Assembly (NCBI GenBank): GCA_049578985.1 | Contig: JBAUMZ010000099.1 | Coordinates: 1-22,887 of the forward strand | Length of the DNA stretch: 22,887 bases | Origin: TH5896 sp049578985 | GTDB lineage: Archaea; Thermoproteota; Nitrososphaeria; Nitrososphaerales; Nitrososphaeraceae | Direction of reading: 5' to 3' | Part shown: positions 9,158 to 16,076 of the stretch, in pieces | Position numbering within the stretch: the stretch's first letter is position 1 | Layout: each line of letters begins with the position of its first letter | The notes under the pieces: model-generated | Databases searched by the model: none | The model's input: the letters and a program-made list of their open reading frames with translations, nothing else | Told to the model about the DNA's origin: nothing | Program-made: the position numbers and the translations under genes

Positions 9158-9410
9158 TACAGATAAAGTAGAAGCAGCTAAAGCAACGGTCAATTATGCT
9201 GGCAAATTTCATCCATATTAGAGCTAATAGTTCATTATCTCTTGAAATAATGCCTTCAGGATCCTTTCTAGACGTCAACAAACATCTCATCTGTCGTTAC
9301 CACGGTATCCAATACAACTTCTCTGTCCTTCATGATATAACTATGAATGCGAGTTACTTAAGCGTATGGATACCTAAGGGTGGCTACTATTGATGAGTCG
9401 ATACAGATTG

Positions 9411-9420
9411 CTTATATAAG
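9411..9420 (+). promoter_or_regulatory. TATA box of sufB
   Basis: cttatataag is a perfect palindrome centred 30 nt before the ATG at 9446. This sets the transcript start within a few bases of that codon and selects it over the upstream in-frame start at 9380. The truncated sufB copy has the same arrangement (gtttatatac, 31 nt before its ATG). Confidence 0.65.
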
Positions 9421-9445
9421 CATAATGCGATCATATTATTGTATT

Positions 9446-10846
9446 ATGACAACTACAGATATACAAATGGATTATAGTAAGTATGACTTTAAGGATTCAA
9501 CTCAACATTATGTCTATTTAAGTAAGAAAGGACTTGCTAAAGAAACCGTTGAAGAAATTAGCAGGCTAAAGGGCGAACCGGATTGGATGAGGGAATTCAG
9601 GCTAAGATCCTATAATATTTTTATGAGCAAACCAATGCCTCGTTGGGGAGGAGATCTCGCTAAGATTGACTTTCAAAATATCTACTATTATACAAAAGCA
9701 TCTGAAAAACAAGGAAAAAGTTGGGAAGATGTACCTGAATCAATAAGAAATACATTCGAGAAGCTTGGCATTCCAGAAGCAGAGAGAAAATTTTTGGCTG
9801 GTGTAGGAGCCCAGTATGAATCAGAGGTCGTATATCATAACCTAAGAGAGGACCTTGTAAAACAGGGAGTGATATTCATTGATACAGATACCGCACTAAA
9901 GGAACAGCCAGAATTAATGAAAAGGTTCTTTGGAAAGATCATACCACCTGAAGATAATAAATTCGCTGCATTAAATAGTGCTGTATGGTCAGGGGGATCC
10001 TTCATATATGTGCCTCCCTATGTAAAGGTTGATCTTCCCTTACAAGCATATTTCAGAATAAACGCTGAAAATATAGGACAATTTGAAAGAACACTAATAA
10101 TAGCAGATGAAGGATCAGAAGTACATTATATAGAAGGATGCACTGCGCCTGTATATTCTACAGAATCACTCCATTCTGCTGTAGTTGAACTTGTAGCAAA
10201 GAAGGGAGCAAAGATAAGGTATACAACGATCCAAAACTGGAGTAAAGATGTATATAATTTAGTAACAAAAAGGGCATATGCATATGAGAATGCCACCGTT
10301 GAATGGATAGATGGAAATCTAGGTAGCAGGTTAACGATGAAGTATCCTGGAGTCTATTTGATGGGACGTAACGCTCACGCCGAGATAATATCAGTGGCAT
10401 TTGCAGGTGCAGGACAACATCAGGACGCTGGTGCAAAGGCAGTGCATTTGTCTCCACAGACAACTTCCAGGATTACCAGTAAATCAGTGAGTAAAGATTC
10501 AGGAAGGACGACGTATAGAGGTTTGCTTCATGTAGCAAAAGGTGCTACAGGTGTCAAATCAAACGTTCGATGTGATGCACTCTTGCTCGATGAAAACTCA
10601 AGAACAGATACCTATCCATATGTTGAAGTAAATGAGGAGGATGCGACAATTTCTCATGAAGCTACGGTCGGTAGGATAGGCGATGATCAAATATTCTACC
10701 TAATGAGCAGAGGATTTTCTGAATCAGATGCTTTATCTCTAATAGTCGGGGGATTTATGGAACCATTTACGAAAGAACTTCCGATGGAATATGCTGTGGA
10801 GCTAAATAGGTTAGTAAAGCTCGAGATGGAGGGTTCAGTAGGTTAG
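9446..10846 (+). CDS. sufB: SufB, Fe-S cluster assembly scaffold protein
   Basis: SufB is the scaffold of the cytosolic SufBCD complex, where iron-sulfur clusters are built. The frame could begin at 9380, but a TATA box at 9411-9420 falls inside that extension, so the ATG at 9446 (MTTTDIQMDY) is preferred, giving 466 aa, the usual SufB size. Visible signatures are AALNSAVWSGGSFIYVPPYV, ADEGSEVHYIEGCTAPVYS, then VRCDALLLDE, in which the Cys aligns with E. coli Cys405, and ISHEATVGRIG with the His-Glu pair known to matter for cluster assembly. The end ELPMEYAVELNRLVKLEMEG is typical. No sufC or sufD is adjacent, so this is an orphan gene in the window. It may be a paralogue of a main suf operon elsewhere. 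A truncated copy of its 5' end lies 0.3 kb downstream. Confidence 0.93.
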   Translation: MTTTDIQMDYSKYDFKDSTQHYVYLSKKGLAKETVEEISRLKGEPDWMREFRLRSYNIFMSKPMPRWGGDLAKIDFQNIYYYTKASEKQGKSWEDVPESIRNTFEKLGIPEAERKFLAGVGAQYESEVVYHNLREDLVKQGVIFIDTDTALKEQPELMKRFFGKIIPPEDNKFAALNSAVWSGGSFIYVPPYVKVDLPLQAYFRINAENIGQFERTLIIADEGSEVHYIEGCTAPVYSTESLHSAVVELVAKKGAKIRYTTIQNWSKDVYNLVTKRAYAYENATVEWIDGNLGSRLTMKYPGVYLMGRNAHAEIISVAFAGAGQHQDAGAKAVHLSPQTTSRITSKSVSKDSGRTTYRGLLHVAKGATGVKSNVRCDALLLDENSRTDTYPYVEVNEEDATISHEATVGRIGDDQIFYLMSRGFSESDALSLIVGGFMEPFTKELPMEYAVELNRLVKLEMEGSVG

Positions 10847-10905
10847 AAAAATTGTTATTGTGACATATCTTATTAAGTTAGAGTCTCATATTATGGCAAT
10901 CTCAG

Positions 10906-11043
10906 ATGTACAATGATGAAGAATACTACTTAAAGGATTTAGCTGATGATATATGTAGCCGTTATTGCATAAGCCATGTTTATTTTGTAAATACATCTCC
11001 GATTTATATCCACTTAACTATATATGAATCGAGGATATTATAA
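10906..11043 (+). CDS. small hypothetical protein, 45 aa
   Basis: The ORF begins MYNDEEYYLKDLADDICSRY and ends HLTIYESRIL. The composition is strongly protein-like: acidic N-terminus, then a Tyr/Ile-rich C-terminal half with two cysteines. I do not recognise it. A TATA-like cttattaagtt near 10868-10878 lies about 33 nt before the ATG, as for other genes here. It sits between sufB and the truncated sufB copy on the same strand. It may be a real microprotein or the piece of a larger lost gene. Confidence 0.45.
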   Translation: MYNDEEYYLKDLADDICSRYCISHVYFVNTSPIYIHLTIYESRIL

Positions 11044-11149
11044 AAATACCATATAGAAGTGAAGCCGGTTAGTTAAGTATAGTATGACCATCATCAATAG
11101 GTGTATACTAATTGTTTATATACGCGGTATGCAATTATATTATTGTATT

Positions 11150-11278
11150 ATGACGACTACAGATATACATATGGATCATAGTAAGTGCGACTCCAAGGAT
11201 TCAACTGAGGACTATGTCTATTTGAGCAAGAAAGGACTCTCTAAATACAATCATTTCATAGAAGGAGAGCGATATTGA
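11150..11278 (+). pseudogene. truncated duplicate of the sufB 5' end with promoter
   Basis: Sequence from about 11110 to 11245 matches 9409-9542: the TATA box (gtttatatac), the run atattattgtattatgac, and the first 30 or so codons (MTTTDIHMDHSKCDSKDSTE then YVYLSKKGLSK, against MTTTDIQMDYSKYDFKDSTQ then YVYLSKKGLAK). After that the homology stops abruptly and the frame ends as YNHFIEGERY. The Fe-S scaffold fold is absent. The promoter and start codon remain, so it may still be transcribed, into the next small ORF that overlaps its stop. Confidence 0.8.
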
Positions 11279-11445
11279 CATTACTACAAACTAATCGTCA
11301 AACTGACTTTGATATAGTTGGTTGTGGAGAGTGTCCAAGTTGTAAAACCGAGAGTAATCTAGTCCAAAGCATAACCATAGAATGTTCCATGTGTGGAGAA
11401 CCATATTTAAGGAATAAATGGAAAGCCGTATCTTGGTGCGAATAA
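11275..11445 (+). CDS. small zinc-ribbon ORF, 56 aa
   Basis: The frame starts with TTG at 11275, overlapping the stop of the sufB fragment, with GGAG about 7-10 nt upstream. The translation has GCGECPSCKTE (Cys17, Cys20, Cys23) and IECSMCGEPY (Cys37, Cys40), a two-knuckle zinc-ribbon layout, and ends KWKAVSWCE. Partner or function is unknown. The lack of an ATG and the position behind a truncated gene leave open that it is a fragment whose real 5' end was replaced by the sufB piece. Confidence 0.45.
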   Translation: MTLLQTNRQTDFDIVGCGECPSCKTESNLVQSITIECSMCGEPYLRNKWKAVSWCE

Positions 11446-11517
11446 GAAAGGGATGACGCATCTAAAGTTAGTTTAGACATTAAGAGTGCTATGAGCTGCA
11501 GTATCTTCAAGCTATAG

Positions 11518-11574
11518 GGCCTAGTTTTCTGCAATTCCTAAGTAATTTATTTCGAGTTCAGGTATCTGGATGAG
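11518..11574 (+). pseudogene. fragment of the 97-aa ORF found at 19054-19347
   Basis: About 57 bp match 19201-19258 with a few differences and encode GPSFLQFLSNLFRVQVSG then TGA, against GPSFLQFLSKLFRIQISGGD in the intact gene. Nothing of the gene's start or end remains here. It is a scar of a second copy in the same orientation, 7.7 kb away. Confidence 0.75.
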
Positions 11575-11712
11575 GGATTTTTGAACCGCTTGTCTCTTGT
11601 AAATCTTTGTTGGCTCGCCATTCATGACATCAAATTTGGAATCATGTCAAAGGGTCCCACAAACACGGCCGTTTGATTTAATTTCGGATGCGCATTTTGT
11701 ACATTTTGCCAT
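11521..11712 (-). pseudogene. small zinc-binding protein gene with an in-frame TGA
   Basis: From the ATG at 11712 the frame reads MAKCTKCASEIKSNGRVCGT, L, TGA (11647-11649), then HDSKFDVMNGEPTKIYKRQ and AVQKSL, to a TAG at 11521. CxxC near the N-terminus and a further Cys before the stop suggest a zinc ribbon, with the TGA possibly from a Cys or Trp codon by one substitution. The last 16 codons are the antisense of the 97-aa ORF fragment, so the original C-terminus is lost. I do not recognise the family. Confidence 0.45.
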
Positions 11713-11804
11713 TCTTTATTTAATGCATGAACTGGTAATATCCAACTTTTCTATCAGAAATGCTTCTACAAAGGTTAATTAGTACTGTCATACTATAAAG
11801 ATAT

Positions 11805-11972
11805 ATGCATGAATACCTTACAGGATATGATCGGTATCTTTATGGCCAATGTATAGACTGTAACAAAAGAACACAACACTTTTGTTTCATATGCGGTTAC
11901 TGTTATTCATGCCATTACAAGATTGAGAAACAAAATAAGGAAAATAATCCTCGTATGTTTCTTACCGCATAG
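11805..11972 (+). CDS. cysteine-rich microprotein, 55 aa
   Basis: The ORF runs from ATG 11805 to TAG 11970-11972. It has Cys16, Cys19, Cys27, Cys30, Cys33, Cys36 and His37 in the stretch CIDCNKRTQHFCFICGYCYS then CH, followed by a charged tail. The spacing suggests two zinc sites, as in B-box or treble-clef binding modules. An AT-rich ttaatta box about 28 nt before the ATG would give a leaderless message. A similar but broken small protein is on the other strand at 21545-21683. The function is unknown; a nucleic-acid or protein-binding role is a guess. Confidence 0.55.
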   Translation: MHEYLTGYDRYLYGQCIDCNKRTQHFCFICGYCYSCHYKIEKQNKENNPRMFLTA

Positions 11973-12245
11973 CAACCTGTTCTAATTTTTGTCGTGCATC
12001 ATCATGCTCTGGTATCTAGTTTTGTTGCTTGATGGCCAATTGAAACCCTCAGACTTTCCTTTCGTTTAGTGCCTCAATAGTGTTCTCTTTTTATCTAGGA
12101 TATCTCCTGTGTCATCATGTTTACCTAAAAAAGTAGAAACATTATCTCTTACAAACTGCTTGAAGGGAATATCGTTCCTGCATAAACTATATTGGTACTT
12201 CGTTGGGATGTATTCTCGAAAAATGGCCACCTCTATGTTACACAT
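11962..12245 (-). pseudogene. decayed unknown gene (frameshift plus two stops)
   Basis: An ORF from ATG 12245 to TAA 12066 (59 codons, MCNIEVAIFREYIPTKYQYS ... FVRDNVSTFLGKHDDTGDIL) reads well until DKKR. There the sense moves to the neighbouring frame: ENTIEALNERKV, TGA, GFQLAIKQQN, TAG, IPEHDDARQKLEQVAMR, TAA at 11962-11964. One extra A in the aaaaag run would join the parts. With two further stops the gene is dead as a whole, though the 59-codon first part could still be translated. It overlaps the convergent cysteine-rich ORF by 11 bp. The family is not recognised. Confidence 0.5.
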
Positions 12246-12398
12246 TCCGGTAGGGAAATAGATAAGCGAAGTTGCTTAACTTAACCGTCTGCCGCCAAGC
12301 CAGATGGACTGGCTCCTGCTGTCAAACCAGAATTAGGAAGTTGTACTCATCCGGTTGGCAACAATTAAACATTTTGACAGGACGGAAGGCAATGCAAT

Positions 12399-13274
12399 TC
12401 AGAAGATTGTAACAATTTGCGTGTCCTCAAATAAGAAGTTGGGAGGACGACCTCTTTCAAAATAGTTTTTGGAAACATTTGGAAGCAATGATAATATCGT
12501 ATTGGAAACACCGTACGCTAATCCCAGCGGTGCCACGCCATACAAAGGGCCCTTGGTCAACTTATACAAGTCTGATGGCATTCCCTCCTTGTACACGGTA
12601 GTCATCGTTGAAATAACCTGTTGTGCCATACCTATTACTTCTCCATCGCTCGGATCTATAATAGGAGACCCGCTAGAACCCCCAACGGCGACGATATCGG
12701 TTTGAATTCCCCATGGCGTAGGACTCTCGTCATAGGGCATTAACCCAGCGATATGTCCGAGTTGAATAATGGGGTTCAAATGCATTCCAACCCCATCTTC
12801 ATTTCTGTACAGAATCAGCGATAATCTTCCACTAGGATACCCACACATTGCAATGTCCTGATAGAGTTCTAACTGACCGGGTTCCCTAATGGGCAAGAAA
12901 CTAGTTGAAGTACGATCCAGTTTTCCTAGCCCTATATCTAGATCTATTGAGCCATTAAACCCAGCAACTTCCTTGACAGGAGGTAATCTGATCGACTCAC
13001 TTATCTGATAAGTATCGAGATCTAATTTCTGTCCTCTTCTAGTAATGCTGAATGCTGAATAGACTCCTTCGAAACCGTTGTTCTTTTCCTTATATAGAGA
13101 GTTATAATTTAGGCATTGACTAAAAACGTGTGCAGAACTGACAATATACCTACCACCTATAAAAAAACCTGTGCCAAAGGTACTTGTGACATCTCTTGTA
13201 TCCTTATTGAGGAGACCTATCGCAACTGTTGAAGCTTTGACTCGTTTCAACAAATCAGCTTTGAACATCAGCAT
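12399..13274 (-). CDS. cytosolic trypsin-like serine protease, 291 aa
   Basis: The fold is the chymotrypsin/Deg-type double barrel. From the chosen start, the catalytic His is in IVSSAHVF (His49), Asp in DLDIGLGKL (Asp113), and Ser in GGSSGSPII (Ser201), all in correct order. FGTGFFIGGRYIV precedes the His as usual. There is no signal peptide or PDZ domain, so it probably acts inside the cell, perhaps in protein quality control. The frame is open to 13379, but a palindromic TATA box (cttataag, 13299-13306) centred about 28 nt before the ATG at 13274 makes a leaderless start there likely; the next ATG at 13268 is almost equivalent. It has no linked partner: the next gene upstream is divergent and the gene downstream is decayed. 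Confidence 0.85.
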   Translation of the reverse strand: MLMFKADLLKRVKASTVAIGLLNKDTRDVTSTFGTGFFIGGRYIVSSAHVFSQCLNYNSLYKEKNNGFEGVYSAFSITRRGQKLDLDTYQISESIRLPPVKEVAGFNGSIDLDIGLGKLDRTSTSFLPIREPGQLELYQDIAMCGYPSGRLSLILYRNEDGVGMHLNPIIQLGHIAGLMPYDESPTPWGIQTDIVAVGGSSGSPIIDPSDGEVIGMAQQVISTMTTVYKEGMPSDLYKLTKGPLYGVAPLGLAYGVSNTILSLLPNVSKNYFERGRPPNFLFEDTQIVTIF

Positions 13275-13298
13275 AATATTGATAGACAATTTAATAAT

Positions 13299-13306
13299 CT
13301 TATAAG
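13299..13306 (-). promoter_or_regulatory. TATA box of the serine protease gene
   Basis: cttataag is centred about 28 nt from the ATG at 13274, fixing a leaderless start and excluding the 35-codon N-terminal extension. Confidence 0.6.
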
Positions 13307-13434
13307 ATCGAATGATAGAAGATTCGTATAGCTCGAAGATAGTTTGGCCTCTATGGAGGCTATGAAGAGGGATCCACAATTCCTATTGTGCTAGCTGAAA
13401 AGTAGCTTCTGCCTATGAATTTAGGTATGTGAAA

Positions 13435-13658
13435 GATGCGTATATAGTATATAGAAGAGATAAAGAGTCTAGTTGGTTAGATATAAATCAGAAAAGTGTA
13501 TGCAAAACGAACATGGCTTATGTGAAGGCGAAATATTAGAAATTGTCAATAGTTCAAAAATAACAAGAATTTGCGAATGTCAATGTCATGACAATCTGTA
13601 TCAACTGACCCGAAGAATGCAGGTTGCAAAGAGCCAGTAATAATTCATGTGTTAAGTC
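13435..13658 (+). repeat. 0.22-kb direct repeat, copy 1
   Basis: It matches 22625-22851 at about 90% or better, and 96% over the 46-codon ORF. Homology starts at gatgc(g/a)tatatag and ends sharply at gttaagtc in both. Beyond that the two flanks differ completely. Copy 1 is 9.2 kb before copy 2 in the same orientation. Confidence 0.9.
13500..13640 (+). CDS. 46-aa Cys/His microprotein, copy 1
   Basis: The ORF reads MQNEHGLCEGEILEIVNSSK, then ITRICECQCH (Cys25, Cys27, Cys29, His30), then a basic tail ending QVAKSQ. With Cys8 it has a possible single metal site. Copy 2 (22693-22833) differs at six bases, three silent and three giving N3H, N32S and L33M, with no frameshift or stop. That favours a translated small protein over decayed DNA. 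gcgtatatag near 13438-13447 and gatataaat at 13480-13488 are TATA candidates. Function unknown. Confidence 0.6.
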   Translation: MQNEHGLCEGEILEIVNSSKITRICECQCHDNLYQLTRRMQVAKSQ

Positions 13659-13665
13659 AAAAAAC

Positions 13666-13878
13666 CGGAGCAAAAGGACAGTCAAAGCTGATGCTTTTAT
13701 TTGTGGGGACGATTCCAAGTCAAAAACAGTGGTCAAGAACCTGGCTACAGCGATTGGTTTTGATACCGCAGATGCGGGTCCTGGCTTTGCTGTGGATTTA
13801 GCTTGCATATGCCCGGCAAATGGGACCAAATATTGCTTTCAAATTATTAACCAGAAATTGAGGAAGTTAACTGTATAA
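13666..13878 (+). pseudogene. C-terminal fragment of an F420-dependent NADP reductase-like gene
   Basis: The frame contains VKADAFICGDDSKSKTVVKN, LATAIGFDTADAGP, then DLACICPANGTKYCFQII. The GDD-xx-K-TV-x-L-x-x-x-IGF-x-x-x-DAGP pattern is typical of the second half of NADPH:F420 oxidoreductase (Fno)-type proteins, which pass hydride between NADPH and coenzyme F420. About 12-15 residues after DAGP appear to be missing. The Rossmann half is absent here but lies at 21822-21992. The open frame is fused upstream to repeat DNA (nominal start 13624), so any product would be a nonsense chimera. Confidence 0.65.
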
Positions 13879-14260
13879 AGGTGTGAACTAGTTCCTGTTA
13901 TATTCTTACCCCATGATATACTATACTGCACTGTACTATCATATTAGGTCACCCGCCCATAAGATACTGGGCAAACCTTGACTGCGGTTTTGGTGGCTTA
14001 TACTGTGGAATTTCGGTTTCCAGAGCAAAATAGAGTGGAAGCCAATACTCTTGTGTTTGAACATAAGACTAATCGCTCATAGTACCAGTGTTATCTCAGA
14101 CTATAGATCAAGACTAACGAGAAATTTAACAATGATATCTTCAGGTGTTTCAGTCATGTCACTGATCCAGGTAGATAGGTCCTGTTATGCTATGATAGTA
14201 GATGTATTAGCATAAAATAGTTTGTCCTTTTTCAAAACGAGTTGTGTAAAGAGTGTTTGA
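13879..14260. other. region without an intact gene
   Basis: One 39-codon frame at 13963-14082 reads like protein (DTGQTLTAVLVAYTVEFRFP ... TNRS) but has no ATG and no recognisable match. Nothing else is convincing. Confidence 0.35.
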
Positions 14261-14638
14261 GCTTATAATCAGGCTAAACTGGTCTACTTTTTGAATCGCT
14301 ATAGTGCTGCCAGATCAGGAGCACCGGATGACCGTCACGTCTATGACGAACTGTGTGATTTAACTAACTGTTGTACTCACAATGAATTTAAACCCACAAT
14401 GAAATTATTCCTGGAGTCGTTCAATTAAGACTTGACATAAGCAGATCGTGAAGTTTCTTTTGACAGAGTATTTAGTATACGTATTGGATCTAAGCAGGCA
14501 TCGTACATGCATTCGATGAGCCTTCAACTTAGAGAGATTTAGCCTAACGGCACGGGTTACACTTACTTTGAATGGCTGACATTTCCATTAGAAGAGGGCT
14601 TTCACAGGTTTATCTCTCCCCCCTAACTTAAAACCTGC
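14261..14638 (+). pseudogene. 125-codon dead gene with three in-frame stops
   Basis: A single frame stays protein-like across its whole length apart from TAA at 14426-14428, TAA at 14438-14440 and TAG at 14540-14542. Segments are LVYFLNRYSAARSGAPDDRH, PTMKLFLESFN, ADREVSFDRVFSIRIGSKQA, MHSMSLQLREI and GYTYFEWLTFPLEEGFHRFI. No insertion or deletion is needed to read it, which is unusual for an old pseudogene. There is no start codon at the 5' end, where a TGA closes the frame at 14258. The family is not recognised. Intact genes nearby use TAA, TAG and TGA as ordinary stops, so recoding is unlikely. Confidence 0.5.
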
Positions 14639-14673
14639 CACTATCGGAAAAATGTGTGTGCGTGTGCGTATTC

Positions 14674-15201
14674 TTATTTACTGTCCCTAGTAGCAAACTG
14701 TTGCTGAACCGCTGAATAGGATGTTGCCCAAGCTCGTGCTATATTAGAGTTAAATTCAGCAGTAGTTTCGACTGTCCTGCTAAAGTTTTTCACATTTTCT
14801 ATTAGCGCGTGCAGTGCATTGATTGTTAGCTGATTGTTGATGTCTGCGATTCTGATGATGTTGCTCGTAAAATCATTTGATTGTTTTACAAAGCCTTGAA
14901 CATATGGTGCTGCTGTGTCCGAGACGACGACGTTATTGGAATTGTTGCCATTGCTATTTACAAATTGCTTTTCAACTGTAGCTATTGTCTGAATGGCGTT
15001 CCTAACCCCTTCTATGTATTCTATCTGCAGATTGGACATTGCTTGTGCGTACTGTGGTTGAACCTTTGTAGCTTCATTTACCAATTTTGTGAAGTTTTCG
15101 TTTGCCGCATCGATTATGTGAGTTATATTGACTGCTGCTGCTGCTGCGTCTTTCATAGTATTTGTGCTGTATTTTGATGTTTTATTTTCTGTTGTTGACA
15201 T
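14674..15201 (-). CDS. phasin-like protein, 175 aa
   Basis: The protein is helical and rich in Ala, Asn, Thr and Val, without cysteines, signal or membrane segments. It has repeated amphipathic stretches (NITHIIDAANENFTKLVNEA, IEYIEGVRNAIQTIATVEKQ, TINALHALIENVKNFSRTVE). This resembles phasins, which coat polyhydroxyalkanoate granules, and small proteins annotated that way in Nitrososphaerota from memory. Sequence alone gives no proof of granule binding. The start at 15201 (MSTTENKTS) is chosen because a tatatat box at 15222-15233 is about 27 nt upstream, giving a leaderless message. The second copy keeps the same start and spacing. No polyhydroxyalkanoate synthase gene is present in the window. 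Confidence 0.7.
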   Translation of the reverse strand: MSTTENKTSKYSTNTMKDAAAAAVNITHIIDAANENFTKLVNEATKVQPQYAQAMSNLQIEYIEGVRNAIQTIATVEKQFVNSNGNNSNNVVVSDTAAPYVQGFVKQSNDFTSNIIRIADINNQLTINALHALIENVKNFSRTVETTAEFNSNIARAWATSYSAVQQQFATRDSK

Positions 15202-15221
15202 ACCTATATATAACACCCATT

Positions 15222-15233
15222 CATATATAAATA
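15222..15233 (-). promoter_or_regulatory. TATA box of the phasin-like gene
   Basis: On the minus strand tttatatatgaa is centred about 27 nt before ATG 15201. The same box and spacing occur before the truncated copy (22326-22337, ATG 22306), so this promoter was duplicated with the gene. Confidence 0.6.
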
Positions 15234-15530
15234 TTGGTATTAAATGGTAATAAACGCCACCAGTAGCCCTTCCATGGTTCGTATTTAACCAGGTGCCTAT
15301 TAATCTCCCATCAGCTTTTTTGTAGGCAAATAACGGAAATTGTGCTTAAAATACTACTTTGGAGGTTATATATGACGAACATTCATTCCATTTTCATATC
15401 CAAGCTTAATAGTAGCAAAAACATAAACCTATAATTTTCGCCTTTACAAATATTTGTAATATCACAAGAAGAAACATTACTTGACCAGCTTTTTATAAGC
15501 CTCTAGATTATAACATAAACGATTTATACA

Positions 15531-15679
15531 ATGGGTTTTAGAATTGATGCCAAAAGTATTGATGACATACAAAAAATGCTTAACGACATTTATCAGCAAT
15601 GCCTCGCGCACAACAAGAGATATTTAAGAGACTGAAAACAGAATTTGAAACCAAAATTACTTTCATTTCAGAAGTATAG
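15531..15679 (+). pseudogene. frameshifted small helical protein gene
   Basis: The first frame from ATG 15531 reads MGFRIDAKSIDDIQKMLNDI, Y, Q and then changes character to a TGA at 15633. The sense continues one frame over as AMPRAQQEIFKRLKTEFETK, then ITFISEV and TAG at 15677-15679. The joined product would be about 48 aa, charged and helical. A TATA-like ttttataag at 15491-15499 is about 35 nt before the ATG. One base change in length near 15593-15600 breaks it. A sequencing error would restore a normal small gene. Family unknown. Confidence 0.45.
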
Positions 15680-15696
15680 GCCAATTAAGATAAGTC

Positions 15697-15840
15697 TCAT
15701 GACATATCCTTAGTGAGATAATTCGCTATATTCAGATTGAAATGTTTGGTTCGAGTGTAATCTCCAAGCCGCAATCTGAATTCCATAAATGACTTGTAGT
15801 ATGTTAATGCCAGAAGGTCATTTTGGATATATTCCACCAT
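15697..15840 (-). CDS. small hypothetical protein, 47 aa
   Basis: The ORF begins MVEYIQNDLLALTYYKSFME and continues FRLRLGDYTRTKHFNLNIAN to MS. It is soluble, aromatic-rich and helical. A gatatatattaat box at 15865-15878 is about 30 nt before the ATG, as expected for a leaderless gene. It runs convergent with the frameshifted gene at 15531-15679, with 17 bp between their stops. No relative is recognised. Confidence 0.45.
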   Translation of the reverse strand: MVEYIQNDLLALTYYKSFMEFRLRLGDYTRTKHFNLNIANYLTKDMS

Positions 15841-15864
15841 ATATGTATAATTCGAGATGATATT

Positions 15865-15878
15865 AATATATATCAAAG
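15865..15878 (-). promoter_or_regulatory. TATA box of the 47-aa ORF
   Basis: An A/T-only stretch (gatatatattaat on the minus strand) is centred about 30 nt before ATG 15840. Confidence 0.4.
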
Positions 15879-16033
15879 AAGGGCAACAACAGTCTTTATT
15901 ATCGCATTTACAATTTCGTGTAAATTTTCATGAGTGAGTAGCAAAGTAGATAATGCCTTCTCTCGGGATCATCAGGTTTAGCTGTAACCAGATTGAAAAT
16001 TCATCGATTGGCCATCAAGCGAACACAACCTTT

Positions 16034-16045
16034 AGGCTTAATTAG
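16034..16045 (+). promoter_or_regulatory. TATA-like box of the radical SAM gene
   Basis: ggcttaattagc is centred about 37 nt before the ATG at 16077, predicting a leader of about 10 nt. Confidence 0.35.
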
Positions 16046-16076
16046 CAGAACTGTTTTACCATATCGGTAGTACTCC

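Noticed and set aside
9196..9393. 65-codon frame between tfb copy 1 and sufB
   Set aside because: It overlaps the upstream extension of sufB, has no TATA box at the expected distance, and shows no motif.
9380..9445. Longer sufB start at 9380
   Set aside because: The TATA box at 9411-9420 lies inside this extension. The duplicated sufB start also keeps the ATG corresponding to 9446.
11298..11534. 78-codon minus-strand frame
   Set aside because: Antisense to the small zinc-ribbon ORF and to the 97-aa ORF fragment; no motif of its own.
13275..13379. 35-codon N-terminal extension of the serine protease
   Set aside because: A TATA box at 13299-13306 falls inside it and points to ATG 13274.
14261..14638. 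Possible stop-codon readthrough system
   Set aside because: The stops are of two types (TAA, TAA, TAG), two are 12 bp apart, and no start codon exists. Simple decay is more economical.
14881..15177. 98-codon plus-strand frame, Cys/Tyr-rich
   Set aside because: It is the antisense of the phasin-like gene; its cysteines come from reverse-read Ala/Thr codons.
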